This document shows, piece by piece, positions 50,765-59,451 of a stretch of DNA of 64,000 nucleotides. This DNA comes from Tsukamurella spumae. GTDB lineage: Bacteria; Actinomycetota; Actinomycetes; Mycobacteriales; Mycobacteriaceae. A program made the position numbers and the translations under genes. Under the pieces are notes generated by a model. The model made no database searches and was not told where the DNA came from. It was given only the letters and a program-made list of their open reading frames with translations. The number at the start of each line of letters is the position of its first letter. The first letter of the stretch is position 1. The DNA lies in contig NZ_JAAXOQ010000020.1 in assembly GCF_012396015.1 (NCBI RefSeq), positions 1 through 64,000 of the forward strand. The letters are read 5' to 3'.

Positions 50765-51547
50765 GTGACCGGTGGTAGTGATCGGGGCGAGTTGCTGAGC
50801 GTCGGGCCGGGCCTCGCCGTCGTGCTCGTCACCCTCGCGCTGACCGGCGCCGCAGTGGCCTGGCTCGGGCGCACCGGCTACGGGGCGGCGGTCCTGGGGG
50901 CGGCGGCGCGGGCCACGCTGCAGTTGGCCGTCCTCGGCATGGCGCTGAGCCTGATCGTGCGGAGTCTGTGGTTCACGGCGGCGTTCACCGTACTGATGGG
51001 GTGCACGGCGGGCTGGACCGCGGCGGGACGCATCGTGGGGCGCCGTCCCCGCTGGTCCGAGTTCGCGGTGACGACCGTGACCGTCGCCGGCCCCGCGGCG
51101 CTCCTGACGGTCGCGCTGATCCTCTCGGGCGTGCTGCCCGCGCGGGGAATCGCCGTGATCCCCGTGGCGGGCAGCGCGATCGGGGCGGCGATGGCCGCAG
51201 CTGGGTTGGCGGGCACGCGTGCGCTGGAGGAGCTCGCGGCGCGGCGCGGCGAGCTGGAGGCGGGGCTGTCCCTGGGGCTGGATCCGATGTTCGTCCGGCT
51301 CGACCTGACCCGCTCAGCCGCGGCGACCGCGCTGATCCCCGCACTGGACCAGACGCGGACCGTGGGACTGGTGACGATCCCGGGCGCTTTCGTGGGCATG
51401 GTGCTGGGCGGTGCCTCACCGGTGGCCGCGGCGATCATGCAGCTCTACGTCCTGGTCGCGATCCTCTGCGTGACCCCGATCGCAGTCGTCGCGGTCACGT
51501 GGCTCGTCGCCGACGGCAGGTACGAGACCGGTCGGCGCAACTACTGA
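50765..51547 (+). CDS. FetB-like (UPF0014) membrane permease
   Basis: 260 residues from GTG 50765 with about seven hydrophobic segments. The UPF0014/FetB pattern is seen in AAARATLQLAVLGMALSLIV, the conserved VAGSAIGAAMAAAGLAG and the long Glu/Arg-rich loop ELAARRGELEAGLSLGLDPM, followed by ALIPALDQTRTVGLVTIPGA. In E. coli FetB pairs with the ATPase FetA to export iron. No FetA gene is adjacent here, so the ATPase must be elsewhere or absent. Confidence 0.82.
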   Translation: MTGGSDRGELLSVGPGLAVVLVTLALTGAAVAWLGRTGYGAAVLGAAARATLQLAVLGMALSLIVRSLWFTAAFTVLMGCTAGWTAAGRIVGRRPRWSEFAVTTVTVAGPAALLTVALILSGVLPARGIAVIPVAGSAIGAAMAAAGLAGTRALEELAARRGELEAGLSLGLDPMFVRLDLTRSAAATALIPALDQTRTVGLVTIPGAFVGMVLGGASPVAAAIMQLYVLVAILCVTPIAVVAVTWLVADGRYETGRRNY

Positions 51548-51593
51548 GCTCCTGCGGTCGATGGTGCCCACCACGCGGGCACTATCGACCGCA

Positions 51594-52466
51594 CTACGAA
51601 CCGGCGATGGCGTTCAGCTCGGCGACCGCGTCCTCCGGGAGTTCCAGGGCAGCGCCGGCGATGTTCTCGCGCAGGTGGACCACCGAGGAGGTGCCGGGGA
51701 TGAGCAGGATGTTCGGGGAGCGCTGCAGCAGCCAGGCGAGGGCGACCGACATGGGCGTCGCCTCCAGCCGCGCGGCGACGGCGTTGAGCGCCTCCGACTG
51801 CAGCGGGCTGAAGCCGCCGAGCGGGAAGTACGGCACGTACGCGATCCCCTGCGCCGCCAGCGAATCCACGAGCTCGTCGTCCACGCGGTGGGCGATGTTG
51901 TAGAAGTTCTGTACGCACGCGACCGGGGCGATCGACTGCGCCTCGCGTACCTGCTCGGCGGACACCGTGCTGATGCCGAGGTGGCGGATCAGCCCCTGCT
52001 GCTGCAGTTCGGCGAGCGCGGTGAAGGGCTCGGCGATCGACCCCGGAGCAGGCGTGTCGAAGTCGCCGACGCGCAGATTCACCACGTCGATCGCGTCGAG
52101 CCCGAGGCGTTCGAGGTTCTCGTCGACCGCGCGGCGCAGGTCGTCGGGCTCGAGGGCCGGCGGCCAGCCGCCCGTGGCGTCGCGGCGGGCCCCGACCTTG
52201 GTGACGATGTGCAGCGAGTCCGGGTAGGGGTGCAGCGCCTCGCGGATGATCTCGTTCGTGACGAACGGCCCGTAGTAGTCGCTGGTGTCGATGTGGGTGA
52301 TGCCGAGGTCGATCACATCGTGCAGGACCTCGATCGCGGCCTCGCGGTCCGCCGGCGGGCCGAAGACACCCGGGCCGGCGAGCTGCATCGCGCCGTAGCC
52401 GAAGCGGGTGACCGACAGGTCGCCGCCCAGATCGAATGTCCCGCCGGGCGGCGTGGGTGCGGTCAT
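51594..52466 (-). CDS. Aldo/keto reductase family oxidoreductase
   Basis: 290 residues, (beta/alpha)8 NADPH-dependent enzyme. The catalytic Asp-Tyr pair is in HIDTSDYYGPFVTNEIIREA and the active-site Lys in HIVTKVGARR. The cofactor region LLIPGTSSVVHLRENIAG is near the C terminus. Substrate unknown. It converges on the FetB-like gene and is read in the same direction as the MarR-like regulator upstream, with a 102-base gap. Confidence 0.9.
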   Translation of the reverse strand: MTAPTPPGGTFDLGGDLSVTRFGYGAMQLAGPGVFGPPADREAAIEVLHDVIDLGITHIDTSDYYGPFVTNEIIREALHPYPDSLHIVTKVGARRDATGGWPPALEPDDLRRAVDENLERLGLDAIDVVNLRVGDFDTPAPGSIAEPFTALAELQQQGLIRHLGISTVSAEQVREAQSIAPVACVQNFYNIAHRVDDELVDSLAAQGIAYVPYFPLGGFSPLQSEALNAVAARLEATPMSVALAWLLQRSPNILLIPGTSSVVHLRENIAGAALELPEDAVAELNAIAGS

Positions 52467-52568
52467 GAGGACTCCTTCGTCGTCAGCGCTGATCCCTCCA
52501 GCGTTCCACTGCCGCCACGATTTCGCACGGGACCCGTCGAGCGCGGGTACCCGGCCACCCCCTCGGCG

Positions 52569-53030
52569 TCAGTATCCGTGCTTGTCCTGCCGCACCTGCC
52601 GCCAGCGCTCCATCATCTCGGGGAGCTCGCCGATCATGAACTCGAAGAAGTCCCGCATCACGGACAGCCGCTCAGCGGCGGGACCGCCGGGCGGAAGTTC
52701 CTCGATGCCCTCGATCGCCACCTCGCGCCACCGCTCCAGGATCGGATTCCGCGAGGCGAAGACCTCGTACCAGATGTCGTCGCCGAGCGTGATCAGACTG
52801 TGCCGCGACCCCGGGACGTGGGTGCGGCGGATCATGGACGTCTGCTCGAGGTACCCCACCGCGCCGGACACCGCCCCCGCGGACACCTGCAGTTGCGCGG
52901 CGATCTGCGACGGGGTCAGCGCGGCCTCCGGCGAGGTCAGCACCGCGGCGAACACGCGGGACGCCATCCGCTGCATCCCGGCCTCCACGAACGCGGCTGC
53001 CATGTTCTCCACGAAGTCCGGCGCGTCCAT
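52569..53030 (-). CDS. MarR/GbsR-type transcriptional regulator
   Basis: 153 residues with a winged helix: TPSQIAAQLQVSAGAVSGAV (recognition helix) followed by GYLEQTSMIRRTHVPGSRHS (wing). Flanking helices serve dimerisation. It is divergent from an ABC-exporter operon whose start is 65 bases away, with a perfect palindrome between them. I infer that it represses the exporter. The effector is unknown. Confidence 0.87.
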   Translation of the reverse strand: MDAPDFVENMAAAFVEAGMQRMASRVFAAVLTSPEAALTPSQIAAQLQVSAGAVSGAVGYLEQTSMIRRTHVPGSRHSLITLGDDIWYEVFASRNPILERWREVAIEGIEELPPGGPAAERLSVMRDFFEFMIGELPEMMERWRQVRQDKHGY

Positions 53031-53059
53031 ATCGCGCAGATTATCTGAATTTCTGACAC

Positions 53060-53075
53060 TTCACAAATTTGTGAA
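53060..53075. promoter_or_regulatory. Perfect 16-bp palindrome, probable MarR operator
   Basis: TTCACAAATTTGTGAA, in the gap between the divergent MarR-like gene and the ABC ATPase gene. A/T-rich and symmetric as expected for a MarR-type dimer; it starts 21 bases before ATG 53096. Confidence 0.75.
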
Positions 53076-53095
53076 ATGAGCGTAGCGTCAGCGCC

Positions 53096-53992
53096 ATGAC
53101 AACTGACGTCATCCGCGCCGAGGGCCTCACCAAGACCTTCGGCAGCGCACATGCCCTCAACGGACTCGACCTGACCGTGACCCCCGGAGAGGTGCACGCC
53201 TTCCTCGGACCCAACGGCGCCGGCAAGTCCACCACCATCCGCGTCCTGTTGGGGCTCCTGCGGAAGACCTCGGGCACCGTCGAACTGCTCGGCGGCGATC
53301 CGTGGCGCCAGGCGCCCGAACTGCACCGTCGCCTGGCCTACGTACCGGGCGATGTCACCCTGTGGCCCAACCTGTCCGGCGGCGAGATCATCGACCTGAT
53401 GGGCCGCCTCCGGGGCGGGCTCGACGAGGCCCGCCGCGCCGAGCTCATCGAGCGCTTCGCCCTGGACCCCGCGAAGAAGGCGCGCACCTACAGCAAGGGC
53501 AACCGGCAGAAGGTCGCGCTCGTCGCGGCGTTCGCGGCGCGTGCCGAGCTCATGATCCTCGACGAACCGACCTCCGGCCTCGACCCGCTGATGGAGGAGG
53601 TGTTCACGCAGTGCCTCGCCGAGGCGAAGGCCGCGGGCACCTCGATCCTGCTGTCCAGCCACATCCTGTCCGAGGTGGACCGGGTGGCCGACACGGTCAC
53701 CATCATCAAGGACGGCGCGACCGTCGAGACCGGTTCCCTGGCCTCGCTCCGCCACCTGTCCCGCACGCGTGTCGAGGCGACGCTCGCGCGGACCGTCGAC
53801 CTGTCCGGCGATCCGGACGTGCACGACCTGCAGGCCGACGGTGACCGGGTCTCGTTCAGCGTCGAATCCCGTGATCTGGGAAGGGTTCTCGGCGAGCTCG
53901 CGGCCGCCGGGCCCACATCGCTGACGAGCCGCCCACCCACGCTCGAGGAACTGTTCCTGCGGCACTACGACACCGCGGGGGCCGTGCGATGA
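53096..53992 (+). CDS. ABC exporter ATP-binding protein (DrrA-like)
   Basis: 298 residues. Walker [21 protein letters not shown]; signature: [15 protein letters not shown] (with the usual SGG replaced by SKG); Walker [22 protein letters not shown]-loop: [14 protein letters not shown]. The C-terminal domain resembles drug-exporter ATPases such as DrrA. Its stop overlaps the start of the membrane subunit (ATGA at 53989-53992). Probably exports a lipid-like or antibiotic compound under control of the divergent MarR-type regulator. Confidence 0.92.
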   Translation: MTTDVIRAEGLTKTFGSAHALNGLDLTVTPGEVHAFLGPNGAGKSTTIRVLLGLLRKTSGTVELLGGDPWRQAPELHRRLAYVPGDVTLWPNLSGGEIIDLMGRLRGGLDEARRAELIERFALDPAKKARTYSKGNRQKVALVAAFAARAELMILDEPTSGLDPLMEEVFTQCLAEAKAAGTSILLSSHILSEVDRVADTVTIIKDGATVETGSLASLRHLSRTRVEATLARTVDLSGDPDVHDLQADGDRVSFSVESRDLGRVLGELAAAGPTSLTSRPPTLEELFLRHYDTAGAVR

Positions 53993-55569
53993 CGGGTCTG
54001 GCTCCCGCCCTCCGGTTGGTGTTGCGGCGCGACCGCATCCAGCTGGTGGTGTGGCTGTTGCTGTACGTGGCCATGGCCGCGTCGGCGTACTCGACGGCGA
54101 AGACCAACTACGCCGATCCCGAGTCGCTGCATTCGGCGGCGCGCGCCGCGAGCGAGAACCCCTCCCTCGTGGCGATGTTCGGCCCGGTCTACTCGGCGAC
54201 CGTGGGCGCTGTCGCCATGATCAAGATGGTCGTCATGATGGCGGCCGCGCTGGGCCTGCTCACCGGGCTGCTGGTGATCCGGCACACCCGCGCCGACGAG
54301 GAGTCCGGCCGCCGGGAGATGTTGGGCGCCTCCGCGATCGACCGCACGGCGCCCCCGATCGCCGCGCTCATCGAGTCCGTCGTGCTGAGCCTGGCGATCG
54401 GCGTGCTCAGCGCGCTGGTACTGATCGGCATGGGTGCGGACGCGCGCGGCAGCCTGAACTTCGGTGCGCTGTGGGCGTTCACGGGCATCGTGTTCGCGAC
54501 ATGGGCCCTGCTCTGCGCACAGCTCACGGAGGGTGCTCGCGCGGCCCGCGGACTGTTCGCCGTGGGCCTCGGCGTCGCCTACCTACTCCGGGCCGTCGGC
54601 GATGTCTCCGTCATCCTGACCGACGGTACGCTGCCGGCCGAGCCCGGCTGGGAGTCCTGGCTGTCCCCACTGGGCTGGGCGCAGCAGATCCGGCCCTTCG
54701 CCGCGGACCGGCCGTGGCCGATCCTGGCGCTGCTGGCACTGTCCGTGGTGTTCACCGCGGTGGCACTGCGCCTGGCCGCAGAGCGCGACCTGGGCGCCGG
54801 ACTCATCCCCGTGGGCCGCGGAAAGGCCCGTGCCGGAGCCCTGCTCGGCACCGTCGAGGCGCTGACCTGGCGGCTGCACCGGGGTCAGGTGATCGGCTGG
54901 AGCGTCGGCTTCCTCGCCGTCGGCCTCGCCTTCGGCGGCATGGGCAGCGCGATCGACTCCCTGGTCGGCAACAGCGGCACGCGCGAGATGCTCGAGCGGC
55001 TGGGCGGATCCGGCTCGAGCATGCTCGACATCTTCTTCGGCGCCGAGTTCTCGATCATGGGCATGGCGACGGCCGCGCTGGGCATCTCCATCGTCAACAC
55101 CGCGTGCTCCGAGGAGACCTCGGGCCGGGCCGAGTACCTGCTGTCCGCGCCGGTCCGGCGCCTGCGCTGGTACGCCTCGCACCTGACGGCCGCCGTGATC
55201 GCGACCTCCGTCGCGACCTTCGCGCTGGGCGTGGGGGTCTCGCTCACCGCGGGGCGCCAGCTGATCCTGCCCGCCCTGGCCGCGCTGCCCGCCGTGTGGG
55301 TGATCACCGCGATCGCCGCCCTGGCCGGCGCGATCTCGGCGCACTGGTCCTCGGTCGGCTGGGTGGTCCTCGCGCTGTGCGTGATGACCATGGTCGCCGA
55401 TGTGCTCAAGCTGCCCGACTGGGTCGCGAAGGTCTCGCCGTTCAAGCACGTCGCGACGCAGCCGGGGGCGACGGTGCTGACCGGCGCCACCCTCGCCCTG
55501 GTCCTGATCGCCGCGGCGGGTCTCGTCGCGGCCGCGTTCTCCGAGTCGCGGCGGGATCTGGCCTCGTAG
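53989..55569 (+). CDS. ABC exporter permease (polyketide-antibiotic-type)
   Basis: A 526-residue inner-membrane protein with about twelve hydrophobic segments arranged as two homologous halves. The first half starts [20 protein letters not shown] and the second [20 protein letters not shown]. This duplicated layout is typical of actinobacterial polyketide/anthracycline-exporter permeases that work with a single type of ATPase. Coupled to the ATPase gene by a 4-base overlap. Confidence 0.88.
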   Translation: MTGLAPALRLVLRRDRIQLVVWLLLYVAMAASAYSTAKTNYADPESLHSAARAASENPSLVAMFGPVYSATVGAVAMIKMVVMMAAALGLLTGLLVIRHTRADEESGRREMLGASAIDRTAPPIAALIESVVLSLAIGVLSALVLIGMGADARGSLNFGALWAFTGIVFATWALLCAQLTEGARAARGLFAVGLGVAYLLRAVGDVSVILTDGTLPAEPGWESWLSPLGWAQQIRPFAADRPWPILALLALSVVFTAVALRLAAERDLGAGLIPVGRGKARAGALLGTVEALTWRLHRGQVIGWSVGFLAVGLAFGGMGSAIDSLVGNSGTREMLERLGGSGSSMLDIFFGAEFSIMGMATAALGISIVNTACSEETSGRAEYLLSAPVRRLRWYASHLTAAVIATSVATFALGVGVSLTAGRQLILPALAALPAVWVITAIAALAGAISAHWSSVGWVVLALCVMTMVADVLKLPDWVAKVSPFKHVATQPGATVLTGATLALVLIAAAGLVAAAFSESRRDLAS

Positions 55570-55656
55570 GGGCCGGGTCTCACGCACTGAGACGGTTGAA
55601 CTTTCACCTGAGAGACACCGGGCTAACTTGAAAGATCAAAAGCCCTGCAAATGACT

Positions 55657-55690
55657 ACTGACCGCAGCGAGCGAGTCAGCTGCGGTCAGT
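55657..55690 (+). terminator. Hairpin terminator after the ABC exporter
   Basis: ACTGACCGCAG (55657-55667) and CTGCGGTCAGT (55680-55690) make a perfect 11-bp stem with a 12-base loop, followed by GCTGTCTT. The surrounding 180 bases between the convergent genes are A/T-richer and hold no gene that I can see. Confidence 0.65.
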
Positions 55691-55749
55691 GCTGTCTTAG
55701 GATAACAGGACCATTGCGATCATGCATATATCCCGTCGCGGTATTTCTG

Positions 55750-56547
55750 TCACGTGTTTTTCGCACCGCGAACGCAACGCTCGAGCAGTGAGCGTCCCGC
55801 GGGGTAGGCGGCCAGCGCGGCGGGCAGCGACCCGACGCGGCCGGACTCCAGCACGGCCACCACATCGCCCAGCTCCGACGGGCCGCCGGGCTCGACACCG
55901 AGCCGTCGGAGCGTCTGCCGCGCGACCGGCTCCGGCGAGTCGAAGACGGCCACCCCGCGCCCCGTCCGCTCCCGTAGGGCGGCCACGATCGGCTCCCTGA
56001 CCAGGCCGTAATGGGTGCAGCCGAGCACCACCGACTCGATGTCCGCGGGCGTGGCGGCGGCCGCGTCCGCGATCGCCGACGCCACGCGAGTCGGTTCACC
56101 GGAGTCGATCGCCTCGGCCAGGCCGTAGCAGGGGATGCGGTGCGCGAGCGCGGGGTCGGCGAAGGCGTCGATGAGCGAGGTCTGGTAGTCACTCACGGTC
56201 GCGGCCGCAGTGGCCCACACGGCGAAGGGACGCCCCGTCGACCCCGCCGGGCGGATGGCCGGCACCACCCCGACCACGGGGATCGCGGGTTCGAACCGGG
56301 CCCGGGCCGCTTCGAGCGCGTACATCGATCCCGTGTTGCAGGCGACGATGATGGCGTCCACGTCGTACCGCGCCGCGGCGCCGGCCATGGCCACCACGCA
56401 CTCGGAGATCTGCGCGGGTTCGAGCAGGCCGTAGGGCATGTTGTCGGGGTCGCGCGCCAGTACGAGCTCGGTGTCGGGGCGCACGCGGGAGAGGGCGTCG
56501 GCGTAGTTGACCATCCCGAAGCCCGAGTCGATCACCGCAACACGCAT
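55750..56547 (-). CDS. Aspartate/glutamate racemase family protein (MurI-like)
   Basis: 265 residues. The two catalytic cysteines of cofactor-independent racemases are present: VACNTGSMYALEAA (about residue 71) and VLGCTHYGLV (about residue 176). The N terminus is MRVAVIDSGFGMVNYADALS, where MurI normally has DSGVGG. It may therefore be a paralogue rather than the cell-wall D-glutamate enzyme. If it is MurI, it supplies D-Glu for peptidoglycan. Stands alone. Confidence 0.82.
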   Translation of the reverse strand: MRVAVIDSGFGMVNYADALSRVRPDTELVLARDPDNMPYGLLEPAQISECVVAMAGAAARYDVDAIIVACNTGSMYALEAARARFEPAIPVVGVVPAIRPAGSTGRPFAVWATAAATVSDYQTSLIDAFADPALAHRIPCYGLAEAIDSGEPTRVASAIADAAAATPADIESVVLGCTHYGLVREPIVAALRERTGRGVAVFDSPEPVARQTLRRLGVEPGGPSELGDVVAVLESGRVGSLPAALAAYPAGRSLLERCVRGAKNT

Positions 56548-56632
56548 GCCTCGAATTTACCGGGCGGGCCGCAGCCGGAAGACGGTGGTCGCCGTCACCA
56601 CCACCGGCAGCTGCCGACGGTAGCCTGGCCGC

Positions 56633-57313
56633 ATGCGCCGCGCCCGCCTCATCGTGATCGGGGGCGCCGTGCTCTATTCGGCCTGGTTGATCGCGCCCGT
56701 GCTGGGCTCCGAGCTGAGCCCGCTGACCTCCTATGTCAGCGAGGTCGGCGCGTCGGGGCAGCCCTACGCGCGGCTGTTCCGCGCCACGGACCTGCTGGCG
56801 GGCACCGCGCTCGTGGTCGCGGCGGCGCTGATCTGGCGGGCGGCCCCACGGGCGACGACCCGCGCCGGCACTGCGGCTGCCCGGGGCGCGCTGCTGGGCC
56901 TGCTCGTCCTGGGCGCCGCGACCATGTGCGACGCGCTGATGCCGCTGTCCTGCACGCCCACCGCGGATGCCGCGTGCGCCGCGCGGGAGCTGGCCGGGCA
57001 GGTGCCGTTCACGCACCTCGGGCACGCCGTCTCCTCCGGGATCGCCGGTTTCGGCGGCGTGGTCGCCGTACTCGGCTGGGCGCTGTGGCGCGGGGCGGAG
57101 GGCGCCGACGGGCGCACTCCCCTACTGCGCCGGTTCGACGGTGTCCGGCTCACCCTGGGCGCGGGCGTCGCGTTCCTGCTCGCGACGGCGTGGACACTGC
57201 TCGCGATGCTCGAACCGGCCCTGTACCTCGGGCTGGCGCAGCGGGCTCAGATCCTCTCGCTCACTCTGTGGCTGGTGCTGGTGGCGCTGCCGCCTCGCGC
57301 TCGGCCGCGCTGA
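56633..57313 (+). CDS. DUF998 family membrane protein
   Basis: A 226-residue protein with about six hydrophobic segments, including RLIVIGGAVLYSAWLIAPVL and GALLGLLVLGAATMCDALMP. The pattern SELSPLTSYVSEVGASGQPY and the later HAVSSGIAGFGGVVA fit DUF998. Two cysteines in LSCTPTADAACAA may pair outside. Function unknown. The 3' end overlaps the convergent ArsR gene by 53 bases. Confidence 0.8.
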   Translation: MRRARLIVIGGAVLYSAWLIAPVLGSELSPLTSYVSEVGASGQPYARLFRATDLLAGTALVVAAALIWRAAPRATTRAGTAAARGALLGLLVLGAATMCDALMPLSCTPTADAACAARELAGQVPFTHLGHAVSSGIAGFGGVVAVLGWALWRGAEGADGRTPLLRRFDGVRLTLGAGVAFLLATAWTLLAMLEPALYLGLAQRAQILSLTLWLVLVALPPRARPR

Positions 57314-57605
57314 TCACCGAGTCCAGCAGGCCGGGGTAGGCGCGCTCCACGGCGTCGACCCGCAGCAGCTGCCTGGTGTGTGCGCCCACGTCCTCGCGGC
57401 AGGTGATCCCGGCCTCGCGGAGCACCTTGAAGTGATGGCTCGCCGTCGCCTTGGTCACGCCGTCGTAGAGGTCCGCGCAGGCCACGGGGCCCTGCTCGCG
57501 GTGCAATCGCCGGACCATCTCGAGGCGCACCGGATCCGCCAGTGCGCTGAGCACGGTGTGCAGCGAGGCGACCTCGATGCCGGACGCGACTGTGACGTCG
57601 ATCAT
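57261..57605 (-). CDS. ArsR-family winged-helix regulator
   Basis: 114 residues from ATG 57605. The winged helix is clear: ALADPVRLEMVRRLHREQGP, then VTKATASHHFKVLREAGITC. The metal-binding cysteine pairs of ArsR/SmtB are not evident (single Cys residues at ACADL and GITCRED), so the signal may be non-metal. Divergent from an MFS transporter with 105 bases between the starts. Repeated TCATCGAAC motifs in that gap are probable binding sites. Confidence 0.87.
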   Translation of the reverse strand: MIDVTVASGIEVASLHTVLSALADPVRLEMVRRLHREQGPVACADLYDGVTKATASHHFKVLREAGITCREDVGAHTRQLLRVDAVERAYPGLLDSVISAAEREAAAPPAPATE

Positions 57606-57637
57606 GATTCTCGTTCCCTGAGATAACTGTTTGATCC

Positions 57638-57684
57638 TCATCGAACCGGGTGTAGCGTACGTAATGGTTCGACGATCATCGAAC
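57638..57684. promoter_or_regulatory. Probable ArsR-type operators (TCATCGAAC repeats)
   Basis: TCATCGAAC occurs at 57638-57646 and again at 57676-57684. The second is part of an inverted repeat GTTCGA (57667-57672) / TCGAAC (57679-57684). The spacing of 38 bp and the place between divergent regulator and transporter genes suggest paired operator sites. Confidence 0.55.
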
Positions 57685-57710
57685 TCGACCGTACACCGGA
57701 GGCGTACCCG

Positions 57711-58955
57711 ATGAGTATCACCCAGCAGGCACCAGCACCGTCGACCCATGCGCACCCGCAGCGCTGGGCCTTCGCGCTCCTGCTCACGCTGCTGGCGCTG
57801 GCCCTCGGCGTCTCGGGTCTGCCCTCCCCGCTGTACCCGCTCTACCAGGAGCAATGGCACCTGTCGGCGCTGTCGACCACGGTCGTGTTCGCGGTGTACG
57901 CCATCGGCGCGCTCGGGGCGGCGCTCACCGTCGGGCCGATCTCCGACGCGATCGGCCGCAAGCCGGTGCTGCTGGCCGCGGTCGCGACGATCCTGCTCGG
58001 GCTGGTGCTGTTCCTCTTCGCGGGCGCCGAGTGGCAGCTGATCCTGGCGCGGTTCCTGCACGGCGCGGCGATCGGTTCGATCACCGTGGTCGCCGGCGCC
58101 GCCCTCCTGGACGTCCGGCCGGACGACGGTGCCCGCAACGGCATGCTCTCCGGTGTCGCGCTCAACGTGGGCATCGCCGCCACCGCGCTCGGTGCCGCGG
58201 CCGTGGCCCAGTACGCGCCGCACCCGCTGCGCACGCCGTTCGTGACGATGAGCGTCGTGGTGCTCGCGATCCTCCTCGGCGTCATCGCCCTGATCGAGCC
58301 GCACACCGGGCGCACCGGCGGCCGCGTCCGGCTGAGTAGGCCCGGCGTGCCGGGCGAGATCGCCTCCGACTTCTGGTTCTCCGGCATCGGGATCATCACC
58401 GCGTGGTCGGTGCTCGGCGTGTTCCTGAGCCTGTACCCCGCGCTCGTGCAACACGTGACCGGGCACCACTCCGTGATGTTCACCGGCGGCCTCGTCGCGG
58501 TGATGGCCGTCGCGTCCGCGATCTCGCAGTACATCGGCGGCCGCTACCCGGCGCGCCCCACCGCCGTCGTCGGCGACATCGGCCTGGCGCTCTCGCTGGC
58601 GCTCGCCGTGGTCGCGGTGCGCCACGGCCACACCTGGCTCATCGTGCTCGACACCGTCCTGCTCGGCGCCACCTTCGGCCTGGCCTTCGGCGGGTCGCTG
58701 CGGCACCTCGCCGCCATGGCCCCGGCGCACGCCCGCGGCCAGGTGATGAGCGCGTACTACCTGCTCGGCTACCTCGCGATGGGCGTGCCGACGGTGATCG
58801 CCGGCTACCTCGCCACCACCTACAGCACCGCCACGATCTTCCCGTGGTTCGCCACCGCCGTCGCCGGTGCGTGCCTCCTGGCCGCCGCCATCGGCCTCCG
58901 AGGCCGACGGTCCGTGGGCTCGGTGGGCGAGCGCGAGGACTCGACGATGCACTGA
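57711..58955 (+). CDS. MFS transporter, 12-helix type
   Basis: 414 residues with twelve hydrophobic segments. Motif A appears after helix 2 as GPISDAIGRKPVLLAAVATI. The N-terminal LALGVSGLPSPLYPLYQEQW is typical of MFS sugar/drug exporters in actinobacteria. Substrate unknown. Divergent from the ArsR-type regulator, which probably controls it. Its stop codon lies inside the terminal inverted repeat of the element that follows. Confidence 0.88.
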   Translation: MSITQQAPAPSTHAHPQRWAFALLLTLLALALGVSGLPSPLYPLYQEQWHLSALSTTVVFAVYAIGALGAALTVGPISDAIGRKPVLLAAVATILLGLVLFLFAGAEWQLILARFLHGAAIGSITVVAGAALLDVRPDDGARNGMLSGVALNVGIAATALGAAAVAQYAPHPLRTPFVTMSVVVLAILLGVIALIEPHTGRTGGRVRLSRPGVPGEIASDFWFSGIGIITAWSVLGVFLSLYPALVQHVTGHHSVMFTGGLVAVMAVASAISQYIGGRYPARPTAVVGDIGLALSLALAVVAVRHGHTWLIVLDTVLLGATFGLAFGGSLRHLAAMAPAHARGQVMSAYYLLGYLAMGVPTVIAGYLATTYSTATIFPWFATAVAGACLLAAAIGLRGRRSVGSVGEREDSTMH

Positions 58956-59343
58956 CTCTCGGATTCTGACCGATATGGACAGGATCCCGGACCATCGTGG
59001 GCCGCAAGGCATCTGGTGCCGCATAGGGGAGTCGGCGCCGCATGGGGGACTACTTCTCTCCCCCACCGAACGCCGCGGCGCCCCATGGGGGACACGGCGT
59101 CGCGCGGGGGACGGCCGAGCCCACACCGAACGACCGGCGTCCCATCGGGGTCCGAACGCCCGGCGCTCCTTTCGGCGCCGCGCGGGGGACGAACCCTCTC
59201 CCCCACCGGACGCCTGGCGTGTCCTGGGGGAATCGGTGCCACGTTCGGGAATCGGCGCCGCATGGGGGACACGGCGCCGGACGCGAGATGGCAACGGCGG
59301 CTGCAGATCCGGCACTGTCCATTTCGGTCAGAATCCGAGAGTC
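58954..59343. mobile_element. 390-bp MITE-like element with 29-bp terminal inverted repeats
   Basis: 58954-58982 and 59315-59343 are inverted repeats identical at 28 of 29 positions (outer end GACTCTCGGATTCTGACCGA). The interior holds no gene but about ten degenerate units of roughly 20 bp built around CGGCGCCGCATGGGGGAC, giving many G-runs of 4-5. A short-arm relative lies at 1261-1317. No transposase is present. Stop TGA 58953-58955 of the MFS gene overlaps the left end by two bases. The 496-base gap before the L,D-transpeptidase gene is thus mostly this element. Confidence 0.7.
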
Positions 59344-59451
59344 GCGAGATCGGCTGAGTCCTCCTTCGGCGCAGAGCGCACGAAGCCGCCACGTACCTCG
59401 CGGGAGACCACCGCTGCCGGCCTCGCGGCGGCCGCCGCCGGAGTCCGCGGA

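Noticed and set aside
57667-57684. GTTCGA/TCGAAC repeat considered as a LexA (SOS) box
   Set aside because: The half-sites are in the opposite order to the actinobacterial LexA box and lie between an ArsR-type gene and its transporter, so an ArsR-type site fits better.
58990-59300. Possible CRISPR or tandem-repeat gene in the G-run region
   Set aside because: Units are degenerate and of variable length with no regular spacers, and no cas genes are present. The frames through it are repeat translations without a start signal.
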